The translations under genes were made by a program, and so were the position numbers. 64,000 bases of DNA from Melioribacteraceae bacterium (lineage in GTDB: Bacteria > Bacteroidota > Ignavibacteria > Ignavibacteriales > Melioribacteraceae), in assembly GCA_026417375.1 (NCBI GenBank), contig JAOADJ010000001.1, positions 1 to 64,000 of the forward strand, read 5' to 3'. The notes below the pieces were generated by a model. That model saw only the letters and a list, made by a program, of their open reading frames with translations. It did not search any database and was not told the origin of the DNA. Positions 10,081 to 19,703 of this stretch are shown here, piece by piece (within the stretch, counting starts at the first letter, position 1; every line of letters begins with the position of its first letter).

Positions 10081-10605
10081 TTATTTATTTAATAGTGAAA
10101 GAAATGTTGTAACAAATTCGTTTGATGATTGTGGATTTTGTGCAGTTACTATTTTTTGTTCAACAAATACTGGTATGTTTTGATAATCAATTCCTTCCCG
10201 TTCCAATTCTTTTTTATGGTCGAAGTAACAGGTTGCTTTTTCTTTAATAAGCCCGGCTTTGGCTAAAATAATTGGAGCCAAACAAATTGCACCTATTGTT
10301 TTTTTATTATCATAAAACTTTTTCAAAACTGAATGTAAAAGTTTATTTGTCCAATAATTTCTGGTTCCTTTTCCACCAATTAAAATCAGTCCGGCAAAAT
10401 TTTCATGATGAACATTATAAAGTTGAACATCATTTTTAACTTTCATTCCGTTTGAACCAATGCAAACAAATGGTGAATCGCTTGCAATAAATATTTTATA
10501 ATTTGATTTTAATAACTGATTTGAGATAATTAAATACTCTTCTTCATTAAAATCTTTTGCCGGCAAAAAAATTAAAACGCTATTTTTTTTATGATTTATA
10601 TTCAT
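10081..10605 (-). CDS. DJ-1/PfpI family protein
   Basis: A Rossmann-like DJ-1/PfpI domain of 174 residues. The frame opens at 10647, but the Met at 10605 puts the start right before the first strand (SVLIFLPA), which fits the family better. LILIGGKGTRNYW is the oxyanion turn, and GAICLAP holds the nucleophile-elbow Cys. TAQNPQSSNEFVTTFL is the usual C-terminal signature. Members act as glyoxalases, chaperones, deglycases or peptidases, and the sequence does not choose between them. It is divergent from dnaG, with about 105 bases between the chosen starts. A further Cys in ATCYFDHK is near the active site in related proteins. Confidence 0.8.
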   Translation of the reverse strand: MNINHKKNSVLIFLPAKDFNEEEYLIISNQLLKSNYKIFIASDSPFVCIGSNGMKVKNDVQLYNVHHENFAGLILIGGKGTRNYWTNKLLHSVLKKFYDNKKTIGAICLAPIILAKAGLIKEKATCYFDHKKELEREGIDYQNIPVFVEQKIVTAQNPQSSNEFVTTFLSLLNK

Positions 10606-10659
10606 ATAAGACGAAGCAAAATTACAAAGATTAAAATGAACGAGCAATTATTAACGAAT

Positions 10660-10687
10660 TTGTCAATTAGATTTTAATTTCTAATTT
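10660..10687 (+). promoter_or_regulatory. Candidate sigma-70-like promoter for dnaG
   Basis: TTGTCA and TAATTT are separated by 16 bases, ending about 24 bases before the dnaG start. In DNA this AT-rich such matches occur by chance, so this is only a candidate. Confidence 0.25.
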
Positions 10688-10710
10688 CGAGTAGTAATTT
10701 TATCATTCAA

Positions 10711-12591
10711 ATGAGAATTCCAGAAAATCAAATAGATCAAATAAGAAATTCAGCTAGTATAGTTGATATAATTTCGGGATATATACAATTAAAAAAACGG
10801 GGAAGAAATTTTATTGGACTTTGCCCGTTTCATCAAGAAAAAACTCCTTCATTTGTAGTTAGCGATGAAAAACAAATATTTCGTTGTTTTGGTTGTGGTG
10901 CAGGGGGAAATGTTTTTAAATTTTTAATGGATTATAAAAGCATTTCTTTTGTTGAAGCTGTTGAAGAAATTGCTGAACATCTTGGTATTACTATTAATTA
11001 TGAATCTGCCCCGATAGAACAACAAAGCGAATTAGAAGCTTATTACGATTTAAATGTTTTTGCAGCTCGTTTTTTTTCTGATCAACTTTTAAAGAATGAC
11101 AATGGTGAAGTTGCCCGGGAATATCTTAAAAAAAGAAACATCAAACCAAGCACTCAAAAAATATTTGGATTGGGGTTTGCACCTTTTAATCGTAATGCTT
11201 TTTTAAATCATGCTATTGAAAACAAAATTGATCTTCAAAAAGCAAAGCAGTTAGGATTGATTGATTCCAATGATAAAGGTGAATATTACGATAAATTCAG
11301 GGGAAGAATTATTTTTCCAATTTTTTCACCTAATGGAAGAGTAATTGCATTTGGAGGAAGAATTTTTTCCGGAGAAGAAAATGCCGCAAAATATTTGAAT
11401 TCTCCGGAATCTTTAGTTTACTCTAAAAGAAAAACTCTTTATGGATTATTTCATTCTAAAGAAGAAATCAGAAAACTTGATAGAGCAATTCTCGTTGAAG
11501 GTTATATTGACTTAATTTCACTTTATCAGGCTGGTGTTAAAAATGTAGTTGCTTCTTCAGGAACTTCTTTAACGGAAGAACAAGTGCAATTGCTTTCTCG
11601 TTTTACAAAAAATATTTATGTTTTATTTGATGCAGATTCTGCCGGAGTAAAAGCTGCTGTTCGTAGCATTGAAATTTTATTGAAACAAAATTTTGAAGTA
11701 AAAATAATTGCTCTTCCCAAAGGTGAAGATCCGGATTCATTTATAAATAAAAATTCTAAAGAAGAATTTGAGGAAAAAATTTCCAATGCAATTAACTTTC
11801 TGGAGTTTTTAACACAACAATATGAAATTCAAGGTTACTTTAAAGAAGCAGCAACAACATCAACAGCTATTAGGCAAATAGTTCGCATTTTGTCATTTTT
11901 AAATGATGAACTAAAAAGAAATCTTTATATAAAAAGTATCGCAAAAAAATTTGGTTTAAGAGAAAAATTAATTGAAACAGAACTGAACAACTTTTTACAA
12001 AACCAAAACACTAATCAAAAAACAATCTCATCAACTTCAAGAACAATTAACATAAATTCTGAAAAACTTAACTTAAAAACAGAAGATAAAGTTGATAATC
12101 CGTTTGAAAAAGAAATTATCAGATTACTTTTTAGTGGTAACGAAAGAATAATTACACACATTTTAGATAATGTAGATGTTGATAATTTTACAAATGAAAA
12201 TTTCAAAGCTTTGGCTATGATTGTTGAAGAATCGTTTAATGAAGGGAAATATTCCCCCGCATATATTATTGATAAAATTGAAAATGATGATTTAAAAAAC
12301 TTTATACTTGATATTTCTCTTAGTGAACATTCAATCAGTAAAAACTGGGATGATCTTTCTACAGATGGTAAAATTGAAAAAGATACTTATGAATATGCTG
12401 TAGAAACAGTGAAAAACTATCAAATATTTAGAATTGAAGAAGAAATAAAACGCAACAATAAAATAATTGAAGAATCGAAGGATGAATTACTTCATCTTGA
12501 ATTATTAAAAAGAAACAAAGAACTAAATGAAGATAGAATTTCTATTCTTAATTTAAAATTAAAAAACGAATTTGGTTGGGATGGTGATTAA
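10711..12591 (+). CDS. dnaG: DNA primase
   Basis: Makes RNA primers for DNA replication. The 626 residues match the family. The N-terminal zinc-binding domain has the CHC2 pattern Cys38, His41, Cys59, Cys62 (LCPFH and FRCFGCG). The catalytic core follows, with the Toprim signature ILVEGYIDLISLYQAGV and VLFDADSAG holding the metal-binding acidic residues. The C-terminal 180 residues are more variable and would bind DnaB helicase. It is divergent from the PfpI-like gene and overlaps the next gene, a GH13 protein, by 11 bases. It is not followed by rpoD as it is in many other bacteria. Confidence 0.97.
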   Translation: MRIPENQIDQIRNSASIVDIISGYIQLKKRGRNFIGLCPFHQEKTPSFVVSDEKQIFRCFGCGAGGNVFKFLMDYKSISFVEAVEEIAEHLGITINYESAPIEQQSELEAYYDLNVFAARFFSDQLLKNDNGEVAREYLKKRNIKPSTQKIFGLGFAPFNRNAFLNHAIENKIDLQKAKQLGLIDSNDKGEYYDKFRGRIIFPIFSPNGRVIAFGGRIFSGEENAAKYLNSPESLVYSKRKTLYGLFHSKEEIRKLDRAILVEGYIDLISLYQAGVKNVVASSGTSLTEEQVQLLSRFTKNIYVLFDADSAGVKAAVRSIEILLKQNFEVKIIALPKGEDPDSFINKNSKEEFEEKISNAINFLEFLTQQYEIQGYFKEAATTSTAIRQIVRILSFLNDELKRNLYIKSIAKKFGLREKLIETELNNFLQNQNTNQKTISSTSRTININSEKLNLKTEDKVDNPFEKEIIRLLFSGNERIITHILDNVDVDNFTNENFKALAMIVEESFNEGKYSPAYIIDKIENDDLKNFILDISLSEHSISKNWDDLSTDGKIEKDTYEYAVETVKNYQIFRIEEEIKRNNKIIEESKDELLHLELLKRNKELNEDRISILNLKLKNEFGWDGD

Positions 12592-14056
12592 TCCAAAAAT
12601 ATATGAAATAAACATTAGATTATTTTTAAGAAAATTTGAAACACAAAACAAAAAAGCAAAACTTTTAGATATTCCATTTTCTTTTTGGTCACATCTTTCA
12701 GATTTAGGAATCAATTTCGTTTGGTTAATGGGTATTTGGAAAACTTGCGATATAACAATCGACAAATATTGCTTCGAAGATTTTTTAATAAATAGTTATT
12801 CAAAAGCATTAAAAGATTGGAAACGAGAAGATGTTATTGGATCACCTTATTCAATAAACAATTATGAATTAAATGAAAATATTTGCACAGAGAGCGAATT
12901 AAAAATCTTTAGAGATAAATTACATTCAATTGGAATTGGTTTAATATTAGATTTCATTCCCAATCATTATAGTTCAGAAAGCAGTTTAATTTATACTAAC
13001 CCTGAAATTTTTCTTCAGGTAGATGAATCAACATTTAACAATGATAATCATACTTATTTTCAACCGAACATTTTAGAAAAAAAATTTTTTGCACATGGAA
13101 GAGATCCATTTTTTCCTGCTTGGCAAGATACAGTTCAGGTAAATATATGTAGTAATGCTGCAAGAGATTTTCAAAAAAAAGCTTTGTTAAAAATTTCTGA
13201 AATATGTGATGGCGTTCGTTGCGATATGGCAATGCTTGCTTTGAATAATGTATTTAAAAACACTTGGGGTTCAGCACTTTCAGAAAAATGCAAAGAGCAG
13301 AATGTTGAATTTTGGAGTGAAATTATTCCATTTATCAAAGCCAAACAAAATAATTTTCTTTTCATTGCAGAAGCTTATTGGGATTTAGAATGGCAATTGC
13401 AACAACTTGGATTTGATTTTACTTATGATAAAATTTTAACTGACAGATTAAAATTTGCCAATGCAAAAGAAATTCACGATCATCTTACTGCAGAATATGA
13501 TTATCAAAAAAAATCGTTACGTTTTATTGAAAACCACGATGAAGAAAGAGCTATAACAGAATTTGGTAAAGAAAAATCTAAAGCCGCTTCTGTTATAATT
13601 TCTACAATTTATGGTGGCAAATTATTCTTCGATGGTCAATTTGAAGGAAAGAAAATAAAAATTCCTGTTCAACTTGGACGAGAACCTCAAGAAAAAATTC
13701 TTGAAGATGTTAAATGTTTTTATGAAAAACTTTTAACTATTACTTCACATAAAGTTTTTAACTATGGTGAATGGAAATTATTAGAACCAATTTCTTCCTG
13801 GATTAATAATTTTTCCTTTAAAAATATTTTGGCTTGGGAATGGAACTACGAAACAGAAAGAAGAATAGTTGTTGTAAACTATTCTTCTTCTATTGCTACA
13901 TGTAGATTAAAAATTGATGTAACTGGTTATCCCGATGAATTTGTAATTAAAGATTTATTAAACCAAGTTGAATATTTAAGATCTTCTGAAGAAATTCATT
14001 CACTCGGTCTCTACATTGAACTCAAACCTTTTCATTCACATATTTTTTCTTTGTAA
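12581..14056 (+). CDS. Alpha-amylase family (GH13) protein, cytoplasmic
   Basis: A 491-residue alpha-glucan-acting enzyme or relative. The ATG at 12581 is preferred to an in-frame TTG at 12572. All four GH13 regions are present: DFIPNH (about 124-129), GVRCDMA with the nucleophile Asp at about 215, FIAEAYW with the acid/base Glu at about 264, and FIENHDEERA with the third acid at about 320. It should therefore be catalytically competent. The C-terminal 90 residues form a beta domain. No signal peptide is visible, which suggests a role on intracellular maltodextrin, glycogen or trehalose-type substrates. Subfamily and product cannot be read from the motifs. The start lies within the dnaG coding end, so translation is probably coupled. 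Confidence 0.88.
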   Translation: MVINPKIYEINIRLFLRKFETQNKKAKLLDIPFSFWSHLSDLGINFVWLMGIWKTCDITIDKYCFEDFLINSYSKALKDWKREDVIGSPYSINNYELNENICTESELKIFRDKLHSIGIGLILDFIPNHYSSESSLIYTNPEIFLQVDESTFNNDNHTYFQPNILEKKFFAHGRDPFFPAWQDTVQVNICSNAARDFQKKALLKISEICDGVRCDMAMLALNNVFKNTWGSALSEKCKEQNVEFWSEIIPFIKAKQNNFLFIAEAYWDLEWQLQQLGFDFTYDKILTDRLKFANAKEIHDHLTAEYDYQKKSLRFIENHDEERAITEFGKEKSKAASVIISTIYGGKLFFDGQFEGKKIKIPVQLGREPQEKILEDVKCFYEKLLTITSHKVFNYGEWKLLEPISSWINNFSFKNILAWEWNYETERRIVVVNYSSSIATCRLKIDVTGYPDEFVIKDLLNQVEYLRSSEEIHSLGLYIELKPFHSHIFSL

Positions 14057-14087
14057 AAAATTTTTGAAAATTTAATTGTTCAAACAA

Positions 14088-15146
14088 TCACTTATAACCT
14101 GCTTTTTCAAAATCTTTAATTGATTTAAATGGGTTTGTTGGAGTTAAATATTCTCCAACGAATTTATAAATCTTTAATCTTATTTCCTTTGCATTTTTAA
14201 TATCAATTCTATCGAAGCTATGCCCACCCGGTGCATCATTAAAAATTTCATATTCAAATTTTTTACCTTCTGCTTTTAATGCTCTGATTAAATGTTCAAC
14301 TTCAAGAACATTAACATCATCATCGTTTGTTGTAGTATGAATTAATAAAGGTGTTTTTAATTTATGAACTTGATTTACCGGTGATCTTTTTCTATACTCT
14401 TCAACATTTTGATTAACGGTTTTTCCGATATGATAAGAAGCTGAAAATAATTCGCGATAATCATTTTCATGATAACCCATTCTTGCTACTAAATCACTTA
14501 CAGGAACTCCGGCAAAACAAACTTTATAATCTTCAGGATGATTAAATATATCCATCAATGCAATTAAACCACCATGACTCCATCCCATAATTCCTACTCT
14601 TTCTTTGTCAACAAAATCATAATTCTCAACCATATAATCTCTGGCTGCATTATTATCTTCAATTTCTAATCCACCATAATCAATTGTTTGATAAAACGAT
14701 TTTCCATAACCAGTACTTCCACGGTATTCCGGTGCAGCAACTATATATCCCTGTGTAATTAACTCTCTTATTATATGAGTATGATATGTTGTAAAATTTG
14801 CATGCACTCCACCGTGAGGCAATAATATTAATGGATATTTTTTATTTCTATCAATATTTCTTGGAATGAAAACATAGTTCCAAAATTTTAACGGGTTTTT
14901 AGCACCCATTGCTGTTGGATTTTTTACATTTGCTCTCGGTGGTCCAACAATATAAACTTTATCAATAAAGGCAATATCACCAACCCTGTTAAACCATTGT
15001 ATATCATCAATTCCTTTTTCAAGTATATCGAGACGATGCTCTAAATCTTCAAATTTCTTTTCAATTAACTCGTTCAGTTTTTGATCTTGAGAAAAAACAT
15101 TAATTGAAGCGATAAACAGAATTACAAATAAAAATAATTTTTTCAT
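14088..15146 (-). CDS. Secreted prolyl-oligopeptidase-type (S9) alpha/beta hydrolase
   Basis: 352 residues. The first 20 are a signal peptide (ending NVFSQ), and a short coiled-coil-like stretch (about 22-50) follows. The hydrolase domain has LLPHGGVHANF (oxyanion hole), GIMGWSHGGLIALM with the nucleophile Ser in GxSxG, a likely catalytic Asp in TTTNDDDVNVLE and the catalytic His in GGHSFD. This is the catalytic domain of the S9 peptidase group without its N-terminal propeller, so it may be a peptidase or an esterase. It is convergent with the GH13 gene and divergent from the threonine operon. It acts outside the cytoplasm. Confidence 0.85.
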   Translation of the reverse strand: MKKLFLFVILFIASINVFSQDQKLNELIEKKFEDLEHRLDILEKGIDDIQWFNRVGDIAFIDKVYIVGPPRANVKNPTAMGAKNPLKFWNYVFIPRNIDRNKKYPLILLPHGGVHANFTTYHTHIIRELITQGYIVAAPEYRGSTGYGKSFYQTIDYGGLEIEDNNAARDYMVENYDFVDKERVGIMGWSHGGLIALMDIFNHPEDYKVCFAGVPVSDLVARMGYHENDYRELFSASYHIGKTVNQNVEEYRKRSPVNQVHKLKTPLLIHTTTNDDDVNVLEVEHLIRALKAEGKKFEYEIFNDAPGGHSFDRIDIKNAKEIRLKIYKFVGEYLTPTNPFKSIKDFEKAGYK

Positions 15147-15178
15147 TTTTTCCTCTGTGAATAATTATAAATAATTAT

Positions 15179-15198
15179 GCATAAAAATTATTTTATGC
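15179..15198. promoter_or_regulatory. Short inverted repeat upstream of the threonine operon
   Basis: Arms GCATAAAA and TTTTATGC are separated by four bases, between the hydrolase start (15146) and the thrA start (15272). It could be an operator or a chance AT-rich dyad. No T-box or Thr-rich leader peptide is seen here. Confidence 0.3.
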
Positions 15199-15271
15199 TT
15201 CTTCCTCTTAAACTACTTTTTTATTATCATTGCCAACAATATTTTACAACTATCCAATATTAAATAAAAAG

Positions 15272-17722
15272 ATGAGAATTTTAAAGTTTGGTGGCTCCTC
15301 CGTTGGAACACCCGAAAGAATAAGTAATGTAATTGATATACTTAAAGATTATCAAGACAAACAAATTAAATTCAGTGTAGTTTTTTCGGCTTTTCAAACT
15401 GTTACAGATAGTTTGATTTCAATTAGCAAAAAAGCTCTTGATAAAAATATTACATACACGAAAGATTTTGATAAGCTTTATCAATTGCATATTAATTCAA
15501 TCAATTATTTAATTAAAAGTAAAGACAAAGTAATTTCTGAAATTGATAATCTATTCAATGATTTAAAAGAAATTTTACACGGTGTTTTTTTAATTCAAGA
15601 ACTAACACCAAGAACGCTTGATTACATAATGAGTTTTGGTGAAAGATTTTCAAATACAATAATTTCATATGCAATGAATGAAAAAGGAATTGAATCCGAA
15701 TTTTTAGATGCCCGGTTATTAGTTAAAACAGATGATACATTTGGAAATGCAAAAGTCAATTTTGAAAAAACTAATTATAATATAGTTGAACATTTTAAGA
15801 AACATGAAAAAGTACAAGTAATTACAGGTTTTATCGGTTCAACTGATAAAAATGAAACAACAACTTTAGGAAGAGGAGGTTCTGATTACACTGCTTCAAT
15901 ATTTGGCGCTGCATTGGATGTTGATGAAATTGAAATTTGGACAGATGTTGATGGAATTTTAACTGCAGATCCTAGAAAAGTAAATGATGCATATCCACTT
16001 AAAGCCGTTACTTACGAAGAAGCAATGGAGCTTTCACATTTTGGTGCTAAAGTTATTCATCCACCAACAATGAAACCAGCACTCCTTAAAAAAATTAAGA
16101 TAAGAATTAAAAACACTTTTAACCCGGCACATCGAGGAACTTTAATTACAGAGCGTGATGAACATATTCCATTTAACATAAAAGGTATTTCATCTATTGA
16201 TGATATTTCACTTTTAAGAATAACAGGAAGCGGAATGGTTGGTGTTGCCGGAATTGCATCAAGAATTTTTAGTTCTCTCGCTAAAGAAAAAATAAATGTA
16301 ATTTTAATTACACAAGCATCTTCAGAACATTCTGTTTGTTTAGCTGTTCTTCCACAATTTGGGAACAGAGCAAAAATATTAATTGAAGATGAATTCAAAT
16401 GGGAAATTCGAGATGGAATGATTGATGAAGTTACTGTTGAAGATAATATGTCTATAATCGCTGTTGTTGGTGAAGATATGAGAAACACTCCCGGCATAAG
16501 TGGTAAAGTTTTTCAATCATTAGGTAAAAATGGTGTTAACATAATTGCAATTGCACAAGGTTCATCTGAATTAAATATCTCATTGGTAATTCACAAAGAT
16601 GATTTATCAAAAGCATTGAATGTTTTACACAATTCATTGTTCCTTACTCAAAGAAAACAGATAAATTTATTTTTAGTTGGTCCCGGAAATGTTGGTAGTG
16701 CATTTTTAAATTTATTAAACGAAAGAAAAAATTATCTTGAAAAAAGAAATTTAGCCAATATTAAAGTAGCTGGAATTTTAAATAGCTCGAAAATGATTTT
16801 TAATATAAAAGGAATTGATTTAACAAATTGGAAAAGTGAATTAAATAATTCATCTGAAATTTCTGATCTGGAATTGTTTATATCAAAAATTAAAACTTTT
16901 CAACTACCAAATTCAGTTTTAGTTGATTGTACAGCTAATGATTCTGTAGTAAAATTTTATGAATCAATATTAAGAAATAGTATTTCAATTGTAACACCAA
17001 ATAAAATTGCAAACACATTGAGTTATGAAAAATATCTTTCAATAAGAAATGAAGCAAAAAAACATAATGTGCAATTTAAATATGGAACTAATGTTTGTTC
17101 TGCATTACCTGTTATTTCAACTTTAACTGATATTATTTCAAACGGAGATGAAATAATAAAAATTGAAGGAATATTTTCCGGAACATTAAGTTTTATTTTT
17201 AATTCATTAAGAGAAAAAAATAGTTTTAGTGAAATAGTAAAAATTGCAAAAGAAAAAGGTTACACCGAACCAGATCCTCGCGATGATTTAAGCGGTTTAG
17301 ATATGGCAAGAAAACTTTTAATATTAATTCGCGAATGTGGAATTCCATTTGAATTAAAGGATATAAAAGTTAATAATATTATTTCAGACGAAACCAAAAA
17401 TGCAAAAACGCTTGAAGAATTTTTTATTAAACTCGAAAATGATGACAAAAGGATTTTTGAACTTAAAAAAATTGCAGAAGAAAAAAATTGTGTATTAAGC
17501 TATATTGCAAAATATGAAAATGGTAACGCTTGTTTATCATTAGTTGAAATTGACAAGGATCATCCTTTTGCAAATTTAAAGGATAGCGAAAACATAGTTT
17601 CATTCACTACAAAAAATTACTGGAAAAATCCTTTGATAATTCGTGGTCAAGGTGCCGGAGCTGAATTTACAGCTTTAGGTATTCTTTCAGATGTTTTAAG
17701 AATTTCAAATTATTTGAGTTAA
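15272..17722 (+). CDS. thrA: Bifunctional aspartokinase / homoserine dehydrogenase
   Basis: Fusion of the first and third steps of threonine/methionine synthesis from aspartate. The ATG at 15272 begins directly at the kinase motif (RILKFGGSSVG), so the upstream TTG at 15230 is rejected. Aspartokinase occupies about residues 1-290 (TTLGRGGSDYTAS, EIWTDVDGILTADPR), and two ACT-type regulatory segments occupy about 305-455. Homoserine dehydrogenase follows from about 465 (LFLVGPGNVGSAFL for NAD(P) binding, then FSGTLSFIFN and GYTEPDPRDDLSG) to the end at 816. The ACT domains imply feedback inhibition, probably by threonine. It leads a tight operon with asd, thrB and thrC. Confidence 0.95.
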   Translation: MRILKFGGSSVGTPERISNVIDILKDYQDKQIKFSVVFSAFQTVTDSLISISKKALDKNITYTKDFDKLYQLHINSINYLIKSKDKVISEIDNLFNDLKEILHGVFLIQELTPRTLDYIMSFGERFSNTIISYAMNEKGIESEFLDARLLVKTDDTFGNAKVNFEKTNYNIVEHFKKHEKVQVITGFIGSTDKNETTTLGRGGSDYTASIFGAALDVDEIEIWTDVDGILTADPRKVNDAYPLKAVTYEEAMELSHFGAKVIHPPTMKPALLKKIKIRIKNTFNPAHRGTLITERDEHIPFNIKGISSIDDISLLRITGSGMVGVAGIASRIFSSLAKEKINVILITQASSEHSVCLAVLPQFGNRAKILIEDEFKWEIRDGMIDEVTVEDNMSIIAVVGEDMRNTPGISGKVFQSLGKNGVNIIAIAQGSSELNISLVIHKDDLSKALNVLHNSLFLTQRKQINLFLVGPGNVGSAFLNLLNERKNYLEKRNLANIKVAGILNSSKMIFNIKGIDLTNWKSELNNSSEISDLELFISKIKTFQLPNSVLVDCTANDSVVKFYESILRNSISIVTPNKIANTLSYEKYLSIRNEAKKHNVQFKYGTNVCSALPVISTLTDIISNGDEIIKIEGIFSGTLSFIFNSLREKNSFSEIVKIAKEKGYTEPDPRDDLSGLDMARKLLILIRECGIPFELKDIKVNNIISDETKNAKTLEEFFIKLENDDKRIFELKKIAEEKNCVLSYIAKYENGNACLSLVEIDKDHPFANLKDSENIVSFTTKNYWKNPLIIRGQGAGAEFTALGILSDVLRISNYLS

Positions 17723-17724
17723 AT

Positions 17725-18777
17725 ATGAGTAATAAAATTGATGTTGCAATTCTTGGTGCAACTGGTAGTGTCGGACAAAAATTTATTGAACTACTTTCAA
17801 ATCATCCCTGGTTCAATATTGCTGAAGTTGCTGCTTCTGACCGTTCAGCTGGTAAAAAATATTCTGAAGCAACAAACTGGATTATGCAATCACCATTAAA
17901 TAAAAATATCGCCGAATTAATTGTTAAAAACTCTGAGCCAAACTTGAAATCAAAAATTGTGTTCTCCGCTTTAGATGCTTCTGTTGCTGGAGAAATTGAA
18001 GAAAATTTTGCAAAGAATGGTTATGTGGTAATTTCAAATGCTCGCAACCATAGATTCGATGAAGATGTTCCTTTACTGGTTCCTGAAGTAAACTATCAAC
18101 ATATTGATTTAATTCATCAACAAAAATTTGGTGATGGTTTTATTATTACAAATCCTAATTGCTCTACAATTGGATTAGTTATGGCACTTAAACCCTTACA
18201 TGATAATTTTGAAATTGAAGCAGTTAATGTTGTAACAATGCAAGCAGTTTCTGGTGGCGGTTATCCCGGTGTTCCAAGTATGGATATTATTGATAACGTA
18301 ATTCCTTTTATAAGCGGCGAAGAAGATAAAATGGAAAAAGAACCGAAAAAAATATTTGGCAATTTAATTAATAATAAAATTGAGTTTGCAAATTTTAAAA
18401 TAAGTGCATCTTGTAATCGTGTTCCTGTTATTGATGGTCATACTGAAATTGTTCAGGTTAAATTAAAATCAAAACCAGCAAAAGATGAAATAATAAATGT
18501 CTGGAAGAATTTTTCTTCAGAACCACAAAAATTAAATTTACCTTTTGCACCTTCAAAACCAACAACATATTTTGATGTTGAAAAATATCCACAACCAAAA
18601 CTTCACCGCAATATTGATAAAGGAATGGCTGTTGCAATCGGCAGATTACGTGATTGTTCAATATTGGATTATAAATTCGTAATTCTTTCACATAATACAA
18701 TTCGCGGTGCAGCTGGTGGAGCAATATTAATTGCTGAACTTCTTAAATCAAAAGGTTATTTGGATAAATATTTATGA
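17725..18777 (+). CDS. asd: Aspartate-semialdehyde dehydrogenase
   Basis: Reduces aspartyl phosphate to aspartate semialdehyde, the step between the two activities of the preceding fusion protein. It has 350 residues, typical of the archaeal/fungal-like type. AILGATGSVGQKFIELL binds NADP, ITNPNCSTIGLV contains the catalytic Cys, and VPVIDGHTE contains the catalytic His. It starts 2 bases after the thrA stop and overlaps thrB by 4 bases (ATGA), so the four genes form one transcript. Confidence 0.95.
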   Translation: MSNKIDVAILGATGSVGQKFIELLSNHPWFNIAEVAASDRSAGKKYSEATNWIMQSPLNKNIAELIVKNSEPNLKSKIVFSALDASVAGEIEENFAKNGYVVISNARNHRFDEDVPLLVPEVNYQHIDLIHQQKFGDGFIITNPNCSTIGLVMALKPLHDNFEIEAVNVVTMQAVSGGGYPGVPSMDIIDNVIPFISGEEDKMEKEPKKIFGNLINNKIEFANFKISASCNRVPVIDGHTEIVQVKLKSKPAKDEIINVWKNFSSEPQKLNLPFAPSKPTTYFDVEKYPQPKLHRNIDKGMAVAIGRLRDCSILDYKFVILSHNTIRGAAGGAILIAELLKSKGYLDKYL

Positions 18778-19703
18778 AAAAAAACATTAGAGTTTTAGCA
18801 CCAGCAACAGTATCTAATGTAGGACCAGGATTTGATATTATGGGTTTTGCATTAAACTTTCCTGTTGAAGAAATGATTATTACATTAACGAATAAACCTG
18901 AAATAAAAATCAAAAAAATTTCTGGTGATAAAAACAAACTTCCTTTTGATATAACAAAAAACACTGCAACAGTTGCAATAAAAAAAATGCTGGATAAGCT
19001 TAATCTTAAAATTGGAGTTGAATTAGAAATAAATAAAAAATTAAATTCTGGTAGTGGATTAGGTTCAAGCGCCGCAAGTGCTGTTGCATCTGTTTTTGGA
19101 TTAAATGAACTTTTAAATAATCCGTTTTCAAAAAATGATCTTTTAGATTTTGCACTTCAGGGTGAAGCAGTTGCAAGCGGTTCAATTCATGCTGATAATG
19201 TTGCACCATGTTTATTTGGCGGATTTATTTTAATTCGCTCTTACAATCCAATTGATTTAATAAAAATTAAATCACCTAAAAATTTATTTTGCACAATCTT
19301 ACACCCGCAATTTGCAATCAAAACTTCTGAAGCAAGAAAGTTGATTAAAAAGAATTATTCTCTTCAAGAATTATTAACTCAAACCAGTAATGCTGCAAGT
19401 TTAGTAAATGCTTTATTAAAAAGTGATTTTGGTTTACTTAAAAGATCTTTAAATGATGTTGTTGCTGAACCGGCACGCGCAAAATTAATCCCCGGTTTTT
19501 ATGAAATTAAAAATAGTGCAATTGAAAATGGTGCATTAGGCTGTAGCATTTCAGGTTCCGGACCATCAATTTTTGCTTTTAGTAAATCTATTGATGAAGC
19601 AATTGAAATAGGAAATGTTATGAAAATAGTTTCATCAAAGTTTACTAAAAAAAATATCGTTTACGTTTCTTCAGTTAATAATTCTGGTCCGGAAGTTATA
19701 TGA
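18774..19703 (+). CDS. thrB: Homoserine kinase
   Basis: Phosphorylates homoserine. The 309 residues show the GHMP kinase fold: TVSNVGPGFDIMGFAL at the N-terminus, the ATP-binding glycine/serine loop NSGSGLGSSAASAVA (about residues 85-100), and the C-terminal GALGCSISGSGPSIFAF. Its length and position between asd and thrC fit ThrB. It overlaps asd and thrC by 4 bases each, an arrangement that favours balanced translation. Confidence 0.95.
   Translation: MKKNIRVLAPATVSNVGPGFDIMGFALNFPVEEMIITLTNKPEIKIKKISGDKNKLPFDITKNTATVAIKKMLDKLNLKIGVELEINKKLNSGSGLGSSAASAVASVFGLNELLNNPFSKNDLLDFALQGEAVASGSIHADNVAPCLFGGFILIRSYNPIDLIKIKSPKNLFCTILHPQFAIKTSEARKLIKKNYSLQELLTQTSNAASLVNALLKSDFGLLKRSLNDVVAEPARAKLIPGFYEIKNSAIENGALGCSISGSGPSIFAFSKSIDEAIEIGNVMKIVSSKFTKKNIVYVSSVNNSGPEVI

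Noticed and set aside
15195..15263. A 22-codon open frame ahead of thrA, considered as an attenuator leader peptide
   Set aside because: It contains almost no Thr, Ile or Met codons in a row, and no competing terminator hairpin is present. It looks like chance in AT-rich DNA.
16057..16497. A 146-codon open frame antisense to thrA
   Set aside because: It is opposite conserved aspartokinase and ACT motifs, with no start context or homology that I recognise.
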